Shown: piece after piece, positions 1-5,100 of the stretch
Numbering within the stretch: position 1 is the stretch's first letter
How the letters are laid out: the number at the start of each line of letters is the position of its first letter
From: Actinobacteria bacterium UBA3086
Lineage (GTDB): Bacteria > Actinomycetota > Coriobacteriia > Anaerosomatales > UBA3086
Direction of reading: 5' to 3'
Length of the DNA stretch: 6,217 bases
Assembly: GCA_002367305.1 (NCBI GenBank)
Contig: DFBG01000134.1
Coordinates: 8,860-15,076, forward strand
Program-made: the position numbers and the translations under genes
Notes under the pieces: generated by a model
Database searches by the model: none
Told to the model about the DNA's origin: nothing
What the model saw: only the letters and a program-made list of their open reading frames with translations

Positions 1-272
1 GTGATGGATGCGGCAAAGGTGATGTTCACGAGATGGCGCTCACCATTTGGTGCGATTGTGTCATTGAGGATGAGGGGCCGACCCAAGTCCACAACCAATC
101 CCGTCTCTTCTTTCACCTCGCGCAGTAGTGCATCTTCCAGGGACTCGCCGAACTCCACGCCGCCTCCCGGAAGCAGGTGGTAGGTCTGCTTGTCCTTCTT
201 GTGACGGACGAGCACCAAACGCCCGTCGAGCAGAATGACGGCGGCAGCGCGGACGCGGGGGGTATCAGACAC
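1..272 (-). CDS. Nudix hydrolase, partial (3' end beyond window)
   Basis: The first 90 residues of a Nudix-family protein are visible; the rest runs off the left edge. The signature G-x5-E-x7-REVxEExGL is complete: G37, E43, R51-E52 and E55-E56 followed by T57-G58-L59. The Glu residues bind the divalent metal that hydrolyses a nucleoside diphosphate linked to another group. Before it lies the usual beta strand (AAAVILLDGRLVLVRH). The GTG at 272 is chosen because it overlaps the last 8 nt of dut and the fold starts a few codons later; a G-rich purine tract lies rather far upstream, so translational coupling to dut is likely. The substrate cannot be read from the sequence. Its position after dut suggests nucleotide-pool cleaning (a damaged dNTP), but ADP-ribose or other Nudix substrates are possible. 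Confidence 0.88.
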   Translation of the reverse strand, partial: MSDTPRVRAAAVILLDGRLVLVRHKKDKQTYHLLPGGGVEFGESLEDALLREVKEETGLVVDLGRPLILNDTIAPNGERHLVNITFAASI

Positions 273-696
273 CAGTGCTGCCAAAGCCGCCCTCCCCCCT
301 TGCTGTCTCATCGAGCTCCTCGACCTCATGGAGGTCGACACGCGCGACAGGCTGTATTACCAACTGCGCGATCTTGTCGCCGCGAGCGACGTTGATTGTC
401 TCCGATGGATCGAGGTTGATTGCAATGACCTTGATCTCACCACGGTAGTGACTATCGATAAGCCCCGGAGTGTTCACCAGGCTGAGACCCTGACGGATCG
501 CCAGACCGCTTCGCGGCTGCACGAAACCGGCGAAGCCCTCGGGGATTGCGATTGCGATGCCCGTGGGAATCAAAGTGCGCCGTCCAGGAGCGATATCGAT
601 GCACTCGGCCGCGTACAGATCGAGACCTGCGTCCCCGGGGTGTGCGTAGCGCGGCAGCGGAAGGTCAGAATCGAGCCGCTTGATCTCCATGCGCAT
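265..696 (-). CDS. dut: dUTP diphosphatase (trimeric dUTPase)
   Basis: Hydrolyses dUTP to dUMP and pyrophosphate in the cytoplasm, keeping uracil out of DNA and feeding dTMP synthesis. At 143 residues it has the normal length of a homotrimeric dUTPase, and all five family motifs are present in order: PGDAGLDLYA (20-29), PRSGLA (61-66), GLIDSHYRGEIK (78-89, with the conserved Asp81 and Tyr84), RGDKIAQL (105-112) and the C-terminal flexible P-loop-like RGEGGFGSTG (133-142). The ATG at 696 lies 7 nt after the nrdG stop, with a GAGGAG purine tract inside the nrdG end; the ATG at 690 is an alternative start two codons later. The reading frame remains open further upstream, but that part overlaps nrdG and is not dUTPase-like. 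It is followed by a Nudix gene overlapping by 8 nt, so the two are probably co-translated. Confidence 0.96.
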   Translation of the reverse strand: MRMEIKRLDSDLPLPRYAHPGDAGLDLYAAECIDIAPGRRTLIPTGIAIAIPEGFAGFVQPRSGLAIRQGLSLVNTPGLIDSHYRGEIKVIAINLDPSETINVARGDKIAQLVIQPVARVDLHEVEELDETARGEGGFGSTGV

Positions 697-703
697 CAGC
701 GCA

Positions 704-1441
704 TCACACTCCTCGAGTGACGGTCGGAAGATGGTTTGAGCAGCGCAGCGCGCATGCTGCGAGAGTGTCCGGGTGCATGGGCGGAACCTCGGTAGCGGCA
801 TGGTCCAGAGTCACTTGCGGCCTGAACTGCTGCAGTGCGTAGAGATTCCCGCCGGAGAGGAGCTGCGCGATACGCGGGAGATCATGCTCAGAGACCGCGT
901 CTGGGAACACGGTCGTACGGAACTCATGGTCGATGCCAGAGGCGCGTATGAGTTCGACACTCTCTTGTGCCCGGCTCCATGAACCGCGCCCTCCGGTGGC
1001 TTGCGAGTACTTCTCGGGCGTAGCCTTCACATCCATTGCCACATATGACACGAGTCCCGAATCAAGCACTTTGCGCAGAACCCTCGGGTTGTTCCCGTTG
1101 GTGTCGAACTTGATCTCCATATCCATGTCATGAATGGCATGAAGGAGGTCGAGTATATCGGGGTCGCTTGTGGGCTCTCCGCCAGTTACAACGACGCCAT
1201 CGATCCAATCGCGTCGGCTGTAGAGGTGCTCGAAGAGACCCATGAGCGATGATGCGTCTGCGTTGCCGGGATCGACGAGATCAGGATTGTGGCAGAACGG
1301 GCAGCGGAGATCGCATCCGGCGATGAACACCGTGACAGAGAGTCGACCTGGCCAGTCAAGCATTCCTGCGGGCATCCATGTTGCGATGCGAGATCCCGGT
1401 GGGCTTACCACGGAAATCTGTGTCGCGTTCATTGGGGTCAC
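704..1441 (-). CDS. nrdG: Anaerobic ribonucleotide reductase activating protein (radical SAM)
   Basis: Activase of the class III reductase: a [4Fe-4S] cluster cleaves S-adenosylmethionine and the 5'-deoxyadenosyl radical abstracts H from the C-terminal glycine of NrdD. The radical-SAM triad CDLRCPFC (C43, C47, C50 of a 245-residue product) and the SAM-binding GGEP (87-90) are clear. The stretch before the cluster (MLDWPGRLSVTVFIAGC) is typical of the longer activases of this group (the NrdG2/TIGR02495 type from memory) rather than the short E. coli NrdG of about 154 residues. The start is GTG 1441 or ATG 1432; neither has a strong Shine-Dalgarno, so coupling to the redoxin gene 15 nt upstream is likely. 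The gene order redoxin-nrdG-dut supports the assignment to NrdD over other glycyl-radical enzymes. Confidence 0.93.
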   Translation of the reverse strand: MTPMNATQISVVSPPGSRIATWMPAGMLDWPGRLSVTVFIAGCDLRCPFCHNPDLVDPGNADASSLMGLFEHLYSRRDWIDGVVVTGGEPTSDPDILDLLHAIHDMDMEIKFDTNGNNPRVLRKVLDSGLVSYVAMDVKATPEKYSQATGGRGSWSRAQESVELIRASGIDHEFRTTVFPDAVSEHDLPRIAQLLSGGNLYALQQFRPQVTLDHAATEVPPMHPDTLAACALRCSNHLPTVTRGV

Positions 1442-1456
1442 GGAAGTCGTTTCTCT

Positions 1457-1702
1457 CTACGTCGCTATCAGGTTCTTCAACACGGCAGGCTCAGGTGCCT
1501 CGCCGCGCCAACCAGCTATCTCATTGCCGCTGGAGTCGAGCACAAGGATCGTGGGAGTGGCCATAATTCCGTAGAAAGAGGCTTCAGTCAGGCCTTCCAC
1601 GTTGTCCACGTTGTACGTTTCAACACCGGCGAGACCCTCGCATGCGCGTTTGGCTGCGGGGCAACGCGGGCAGTTCTCCTTCACAAAGAGCTTGATGTTC
1701 AC
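1457..1702 (-). CDS. Small glutaredoxin/NrdH-like redoxin
   Basis: An 81-residue thioredoxin-fold protein. The N-terminal beta strand (MNIKLFVKEN) runs into a CPRC redox site (C11, C14), and the cis-proline signature TPT (49-51) begins the next strand, with a late W65-R-G. A third cysteine (C21) lies in helix 1. It starts with GTG, six bases after a strong GGAGG (1709-1713 on the plus strand as CCTCC). It lies 44 nt after nrdD and 15 nt before nrdG, so it is embedded within the RNR genes. By family, small redoxins of this kind pass electrons from NADPH or ferredoxin-linked reductases to disulfides; the inferred job is reducing the NrdD active-site disulfide. The family (glutaredoxin-like versus NrdH) cannot be fixed by eye, so no symbol is given. 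Confidence 0.85.
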   Translation of the reverse strand: MNIKLFVKENCPRCPAAKRACEGLAGVETYNVDNVEGLTEASFYGIMATPTILVLDSSGNEIAGWRGEAPEPAVLKNLIAT

Positions 1703-1746
1703 TGCTTTCCTCCGACGGCTTTCATCGATCCTTCTCGGTCAATTGT

Positions 1747-3882
1747 TCAGCTGGCGTGCGCTCCGCTGACATCATCCAATCCGGTCCGAACACGGTCATA
1801 GAGCTCGCCGACTTTGCTCTTGTTCCATGATTGAACCTTTGAGAAGTAGCCAACCACTCGGGTGACTCCATAGACTTCCATGGATCCGCAGAGCGGACAC
1901 TGTGTGAGCAGGCCTCGTGATGTTCTCTGGCATGACTCGCACACGGTAAACTCGGGACTGAAGCAAATCTGTGAACACTGGGTCTGACGGAACGTCTTCT
2001 CGACGAATGACTTGATAGCTCCGGGATCGGGCTCGCTCTCGCCCAGCCACACATGCACGATCGCTCCCGCCTCGATGAGCGGGTGGAAACGGGACTGCTT
2101 CTCAACGCGCTCGATATAGTCGACATCAGCATCGACTGCGATGTGAATCGAGTTCGTGTAGTAGAAGTTGCCGCCCGTGAGATCGCCCTTGACCACGGCG
2201 CTCGTCTGCTCCGGCCAATACTTCATGTCCATCTTGGCGAGACGATATCCTGCGGATTCCGCGGGAGATTCTTCGAGAACGAGGTTGATTCCATACCTCT
2301 CGGAGAGCTCGCGGCACTTGAGATTCATGGCAGCCATAACCTTCAGGCCGAACCTGAGGGCCTCGTCTGATTCGTGAAGCTGCTGCCCCTTGTGCACCTG
2401 CACCATCTCGTTCAAGCCGATGATGCCAGCCAGATACGTGAGCTTGTTCATTTTGAGGTACGGTTCACCGTCGATGTTCTGGGTGAGCATGCCGAGAGGG
2501 CCCTCTGCGCCGAGATCGAATAGTTCCTGAATGAATTCGCGCTTCTGGACATGGGCTTTTGCCACGAGTTCGAGCGTGCGATTGACCTCCATGAATAGAG
2601 CGGAGTCGTTGCCGCCTGTCTTGTATGCGATGCGCGGAAGGTTGATTGTGACGTTCTGGAGTGCGGAAAAGCGCATGTGCTCTGGTGTCTTGGTCTCGTC
2701 GAGCTCCTCAGCACTCAACTTCAGCTTGAGCCTGCAGCACTGTGAGACCGTCACCTCGTCACCGCGATCGAACACGAAGTACGTGATTCCCTGCTTGGAG
2801 GCGACTTCACAGGCCAAGGTGATGAACTCCTCATTGCCCTCTGTCTCGAAGAAGTCGTCATTGATATGCAGAAGTGGCTTGGGAAACACAAAGGTCTTAC
2901 CGTGGGCGTCGCCACGCATGTAGACATTGAACATGGCGCGGACGAATGCCTGAGCCTCCGGTTCATAGTCTTTGTAAGTCTTGCCGGTGTACAGGCCGCC
3001 CGGCCCGATTGCAGGAGTGTCAGCGAAGTGCTTGGGCACGTTGTAGTAGAGGTTGAAGTCGGTGAATACGACCTGGGACCCTCGAGCTCCCGCGAGCTGA
3101 TTGAACTCGAAGATCAGCATCTGCGCGAGCTGATCGATCTCGTTTTCGGTCTTACCCACGAGGTACGGCGCGAAGAAGATATTGACGGCTTCCCAACCCA
3201 CGGCTCCCGCATAGTGTCCTTGCAGGGCCGATGCCATCTTCACCATGTGCCCGATGAGTACTTCTGGGTGCTTGGCCGGCTTCGATACTGAAGTGATGTT
3301 GGGCAGGTTGAGCCCGAACTTCTTCACGTACTCCAGGCTGTGACCGCCACAGTATGGACGCACGATGAAGCCCAGGTCATGCAGGTGCACATCACCGACG
3401 TAGTGAGCCTCTGCAACATCCTCAGTGAAAACGCGCCTCAGCGCGAACTCTTTGAGAATCGTCTCCGCCAGCGTGAGGTTGACCGATTCAGGGTTGTGGG
3501 TGGTGTTGGAGTTCTCCTTGTTGGCGTTGGTGATGATCTGTTCCACGTCCCACATGGGAAGTCCCAGGTGGCTATGCTTTTTGTGGGCCATGGTGAGTCC
3601 GCGCTCAAGCAGTTCGAGGTCGACCAGCTCGCGGATCATCGCGGTGGTCACGGTCACGAGGTTCGTGTTCTCGATCCGGTCCTCGATCACTGCGGCGATC
3701 TCCTGGGCTAGCTCCGGTGTCAGCCCGGCCTCCTTCACAAGCGAGTCGGAGATCTTGGAGCGATCCCACTCATTGATCTCCTGCTGGGAGTTAGTGGAGA
3801 CCAGCAGTGCGATATCCATGGAGTCCGCCGCAGTGTGCTTGCCACCGGGCTTGATAACGTTCACTACGCGTTCGAGAACCAT
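1747..3882 (-). CDS. nrdD: Anaerobic (class III) ribonucleoside-triphosphate reductase
   Basis: Converts NTPs to dNTPs in anaerobic cells using a stable glycyl radical made by NrdG. The product is 711 residues, close to E. coli NrdD. An ATP-cone-like regulatory region occupies about 1-97, then the catalytic barrel. Visible active-site elements are C178 in RPYCGGHS (likely thiyl-radical cysteine) and the pair C382-C383 in SQCCRL. The C-terminus has the zinc site C648-x2-C651 / C662-x2-C665 and the glycyl-radical motif RVVGYF with G678. Two more cysteines (C636, C640) precede the zinc site. The ATG at 3882 is chosen over an upstream TTG at 3924 because GGGAG sits six bases before it. It follows nrdR by 81 nt and is followed by a redoxin and nrdG. 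The C-terminal sequence (VVGYFSKVQSWNKSKVGEL) resembles the Thermotoga/archaeal-like branch more than the E. coli one (from memory). Confidence 0.97.
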   Translation of the reverse strand: MVLERVVNVIKPGGKHTAADSMDIALLVSTNSQQEINEWDRSKISDSLVKEAGLTPELAQEIAAVIEDRIENTNLVTVTTAMIRELVDLELLERGLTMAHKKHSHLGLPMWDVEQIITNANKENSNTTHNPESVNLTLAETILKEFALRRVFTEDVAEAHYVGDVHLHDLGFIVRPYCGGHSLEYVKKFGLNLPNITSVSKPAKHPEVLIGHMVKMASALQGHYAGAVGWEAVNIFFAPYLVGKTENEIDQLAQMLIFEFNQLAGARGSQVVFTDFNLYYNVPKHFADTPAIGPGGLYTGKTYKDYEPEAQAFVRAMFNVYMRGDAHGKTFVFPKPLLHINDDFFETEGNEEFITLACEVASKQGITYFVFDRGDEVTVSQCCRLKLKLSAEELDETKTPEHMRFSALQNVTINLPRIAYKTGGNDSALFMEVNRTLELVAKAHVQKREFIQELFDLGAEGPLGMLTQNIDGEPYLKMNKLTYLAGIIGLNEMVQVHKGQQLHESDEALRFGLKVMAAMNLKCRELSERYGINLVLEESPAESAGYRLAKMDMKYWPEQTSAVVKGDLTGGNFYYTNSIHIAVDADVDYIERVEKQSRFHPLIEAGAIVHVWLGESEPDPGAIKSFVEKTFRQTQCSQICFSPEFTVCESCQRTSRGLLTQCPLCGSMEVYGVTRVVGYFSKVQSWNKSKVGELYDRVRTGLDDVSGAHAS

Positions 3883-3899
3883 ACAGTACTCCCACCCTC

Positions 3900-3910
3900 G
3901 TGTGGCACAC
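3900..3910. repeat. Short perfect palindrome GTGTG-G-CACAC in the nrdR-nrdD gap
   Basis: Two 5-base arms around one central base, centred 23 bases before the nrdD ATG. The 1-base centre is too tight for an RNA hairpin of that stem, so a protein-binding site is more likely than a terminator. It does not match the NrdR box (its arms are the reverse orientation) or a full FNR/CRP site. The rest of the 81-nt gap shows no T-run terminator, so read-through from nrdR into nrdD is plausible. It may be chance. Confidence 0.25.
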
Positions 3911-3963
3911 TTCCCAGGCGCCAATCCTTGCAGTCGTGATTCATGTGCGAGATGAAGCTCGTG

Positions 3964-4410
3964 CTATTTCAGATCCTTGAGCTCGTGTGTGAACTCATCC
4001 AAGTCCTGGAATGACTTGTAGACCGAAGCGAACCGAATGTATGCCACCTTGTCGAGATCCTTGAGCCGCGCGAGAACCATGTCTCCCAGCTGCTTGGCAG
4101 GAATCTCAGAGCGAAACGTGTTGTGGAGCTCCGTCTCGATGTCATTTATCAATGCTTCGAGGTCGTCTGTGGAGACGTTGCGTTTCGTGCTTGCGACGAT
4201 GAGGCCCCGAAGCAGTTTTCCACGATCAAAAGGCTCGCTCGTGGTGTCTCGCTTGGTCACCATGAGAGGTGTCTCCTCACGGCGCTCATACGTGGTGAAT
4301 CGCTCGCTGCATCGCAGGCATTCGCGGCGTCGTCTAATAGCGTCTTGTGCCTCAGAGACACGAGAGTCTACAACCTTGGTTTCATCATGACCGCAGAACG
4401 GACAGCGCAT
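3964..4410 (-). CDS. nrdR: Transcriptional repressor NrdR
   Basis: Zinc-ribbon/ATP-cone repressor that senses ATP/dATP and shuts off ribonucleotide reductase genes. At 148 residues it has the family length. The N-terminal zinc ribbon is complete: C3-x2-C6 and C31-x2-C34, with the basic RRRREC run between, followed by FTTYER. The ATP-cone covers about 49-139 (MVTKRD...FDRGKLLRGL...). The ATG at 4410 is chosen because NrdR proteins begin MRCPFCG; a longer frame from 4455 would add 15 residues unlike the family and would cover the promoter region. AGGGG/GGTGGG lies just upstream as a moderate ribosome site. It is the first gene of the minus-strand unit leading to nrdD, and NrdR-box-like sites precede it, so autoregulation is expected. 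Confidence 0.97.
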   Translation of the reverse strand: MRCPFCGHDETKVVDSRVSEAQDAIRRRRECLRCSERFTTYERREETPLMVTKRDTTSEPFDRGKLLRGLIVASTKRNVSTDDLEALINDIETELHNTFRSEIPAKQLGDMVLARLKDLDKVAYIRFASVYKSFQDLDEFTHELKDLK

Positions 4411-4418
4411 CGTACCCA

Positions 4419-4434
4419 CCCCTATATCTAGGCC
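4419..4434. promoter_or_regulatory. NrdR box-like operator, proximal
   Basis: The core CTATATCTAG (4422-4431) matches nine of ten positions of the NrdR-box core CwAtATaTwG; the outer three bases on each side match poorly. It lies 9 bases upstream of the nrdR start codon, downstream of the candidate -10, where a bound repressor would block initiation. A second site lies 15 bp further upstream, the spacing known for NrdR box pairs. The proximity to the ribosome site is tight but not unusual. Confidence 0.6.
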
Positions 4435-4448
4435 CGAACCGAGCCTAG
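4428..4448. repeat. Inverted repeat CTAGGC-N9-GCCTAG over the nrdR -10 region
   Basis: Six perfectly paired bases on each arm, extendable by one wobble and one further pair to leave a 5-base centre. It overlaps the candidate -10 element and the proximal NrdR box. Because it straddles the predicted transcription start, it is better read as a DNA-level dyad than as a leader hairpin. Whether it contributes to NrdR binding or serves a second regulator is not decidable here. Confidence 0.4.
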
Positions 4449-4471
4449 CACACAAGATGATGGGGCAACAA
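4442..4471 (-). promoter_or_regulatory. Candidate promoter of the nrdR-nrdD operon
   Basis: On the minus strand, TTGTTG (4471-4466) and TAGGCT (4447-4442) are separated by 18 bases, a fair sigma70-type pair. Transcription would begin near 4435, about 25 bases before the nrdR ATG. The distal NrdR-like box fills the spacer exactly and the proximal one covers the start point, which fits repression by occlusion. The -10 is weak, so confidence is moderate. Confidence 0.45.
4450..4465. promoter_or_regulatory. NrdR box-like operator, distal
   Basis: ACACAAGATGATGGGG matches 11 of 16 positions of acaCwAtATaTwGtgt, with the left half (ACACAA.AT) strong and the right half degenerate. Its start is 31 bp from the start of the proximal box, about three helical turns with a 15-bp linker, which is the arrangement reported for tandem NrdR boxes. 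Taken alone it would be unconvincing; the spacing is the main support. Confidence 0.45.
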
Positions 4472-4480
4472 CGCCACTGA

Positions 4481-4534
4481 ACGAATTCGTGAAGGAAACT
4501 TCAAGGACAGTGTGATGAGTGTGACCAGAGGTCA
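4481..4534. other. Cluster of small dyads between the LysM gene and nrdR
   Basis: The space between the LysM stop and the nrdR promoter contains three short symmetric elements: ACGAATTCGT (4481-4490, 10-base palindrome), TGAAG-GAAA-CTTCA (4490-4503, five-pair stem with a GAAA loop on the plus strand) and TGACC-AGA-GGTCA (4522-4534, five-pair arms 11 bases after the LysM stop). None is followed by a T-run, so none is a convincing terminator. They could jointly slow read-through or be chance. Confidence 0.25.
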
Positions 4535-4545
4535 GAAAGCGTTGC

Positions 4546-4887
4546 TCAGCGGGAAGCCATTGCCATTGATTCTGTGGCGTCTGGCACCGTGATCAGCTGT
4601 CCGGACTGCAACGAGGAGGTGGACATATCGTTAAGTGTGCGTATGTACTCCACAGTCTTCGCGGTCGAGTTGCCCGGAACCGGATTTGTGCGGGCCAGGT
4701 CCCAGAGAGTCTGTGAGGGCTGAACGCGCACCGTTCTCGTTGCGGTGACCGAATGAGTGCTAGGTGTCGTAGATGCGGCCATGAGCATGACCGCTATGAA
4801 GATCGTGATGGCTACCAGCGCGACTTCGATCGGAGTGACCCGCGAGCCGGACCGTTGACTGGATGCTCGATGCGTGTGTGTGCTCAT
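4546..4887 (-). CDS. Small LysM membrane protein, probable SOS cell-division suppressor (YneA/ChiZ-like)
   Basis: A 113-residue protein with three parts: a short basic cytoplasmic N-terminus (1-18), one transmembrane helix (about 19-38, PIEVALVAITIFIAVMLMA) and an external LysM domain (about 52-102, from TVRVQPSQTLWDLA to QSGQLITVP). LysM binds peptidoglycan. No separate hydrolase domain is present. The ATG at 4887 follows GGAGG by six bases. It is divergent from lexA with a shared SOS-box region, the same arrangement as yneA-lexA in Bacillus and Rv2719c(chiZ)-lexA in Mycobacterium, whose products delay division during DNA damage. That function is inferred from architecture, position and operator content; sequence identity to those proteins was not tested. 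A general LysM wall-binding protein is the alternative. Confidence 0.88.
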   Translation of the reverse strand: MSTHTHRASSQRSGSRVTPIEVALVAITIFIAVMLMAASTTPSTHSVTATRTVRVQPSQTLWDLARTNPVPGNSTAKTVEYIRTLNDMSTSSLQSGQLITVPDATESMAMASR

Positions 4888-4966
4888 GTCGTGCCTCCGT
4901 GGTTCATGTTCCGGATGTCACATGCACCCTATCGTTCAGGTCTGACATTGATCTCGATCCGAGAAC

Positions 4967-4980
4967 CGAACGTGTGTTCG
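4967..4980. promoter_or_regulatory. SOS box 1 (LexA operator), consensus match
   Basis: CGAAC-GTGT-GTTCG, perfect symmetric arms and a full match to the Gram-positive SOS box CGAAC-N4-GTTCG. It sits at the predicted transcription start of the LysM gene, so LexA bound here should block that gene most strongly. Confidence 0.93.
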
Positions 4981-4985
4981 CATTC

Positions 4986-5013
4986 AGTATAGCAAACGTA
5001 TGTTCGATTGCAA
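4986..5013 (-). promoter_or_regulatory. Promoter of the LysM gene
   Basis: On the minus strand TTGCAA (5013-5008) and TATACT (4991-4986) are 16 bases apart, a strong sigma70-type promoter. Transcription would start near 4979 and give a leader of about 90 bases. SOS box 2 lies wholly in the spacer and SOS box 1 covers the start site. Confidence 0.7.
4993..5006. promoter_or_regulatory. SOS box 2 (LexA operator)
   Basis: CAAAC-GTAT-GTTCG, one mismatch from the consensus. It falls exactly between the -35 and -10 of the LysM-gene promoter, 26 bp from box 1 start to start, so the two sites may be bound on similar faces of the DNA. Confidence 0.88.
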
Positions 5014-5024
5014 CTCCTCATAAT

Positions 5025-5038
5025 CGAACGAGTGTTTG
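5025..5038. promoter_or_regulatory. SOS box 3 (LexA operator)
   Basis: CGAAC-GAGT-GTTTG, one mismatch from the consensus (TTTG for TTCG). Its right end overlaps the -35 hexamer of the lexA promoter. It lies upstream of the LysM promoter -35, so it probably acts mainly on lexA. Confidence 0.85.
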
Positions 5039-5064
5039 CGGTCAGATTGGCAGTTCGGTACACT
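5036..5064 (+). promoter_or_regulatory. Promoter of lexA
   Basis: TTGCGG (5036-5041) and TACACT (5059-5064) are separated by 17 bases, a good sigma70-type pair. The start would be near 5071, inside SOS box 4, giving a leader of about 30 bases. SOS box 3 overlaps the -35. The two operators bracket the promoter, as expected for autorepression. Confidence 0.7.
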
Positions 5065-5069
5065 CGGGT

Positions 5070-5083
5070 CGAACATACTTTCG
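5070..5083. promoter_or_regulatory. SOS box 4 (LexA operator)
   Basis: CGAAC-ATAC-TTTCG, one mismatch from the consensus, located at the predicted lexA transcription start and 17 bases before the lexA start codon. It is the closest box to lexA and the likely main autorepression site. Confidence 0.85.
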
Positions 5084-5100
5084 GTATCAGGGGGTTTCCC

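Noticed and set aside
235..720. Long plus-strand open frame opposite dut
   Set aside because: It is antisense to dut and the end of nrdG, whose motifs are all intact; its translation shows no domain and has the Arg/Asp-rich look of a shadow frame.
1289..1801. Plus-strand open frame of 170 codons over redoxin and nrdG 5' end
   Set aside because: It is antisense to two genes with clear catalytic motifs and has no ribosome site or recognisable fold.
3425..3955. Plus-strand open frame of 176 codons opposite the nrdD N-terminus
   Set aside because: It is a Ser-rich shadow of the ATP-cone region of nrdD; it has no supporting signal.
3942..3962. GCGAG-ATGAAG-CTCGT as a terminator after nrdR
   Set aside because: The stem is only five pairs with one wobble and there is no T-run, so it does not look like an intrinsic terminator.
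4411..4455. 15-codon N-terminal extension of NrdR
   Set aside because: NrdR proteins begin at MRCPFCG; the extension would cover the operator and promoter sequences and has no family similarity.
4481..4490. ACGAATTCGT as a fifth SOS box
   Set aside because: It has no CGAAC-N4-GTTCG spacing; the half-sites abut, so LexA would not bind it in the usual way.
4911..4924. ATGT-C-ACAT dyad in the LysM-gene leader
   Set aside because: The arms are only four bases and no matching promoter or operator element lies around it; best taken as chance.
5008..5100. 31-codon N-terminal extension of LexA from TTG
   Set aside because: It runs through two SOS boxes and the promoter; the GTG at 5101 has a ribosome site at the right distance and gives the normal LexA N-terminus.
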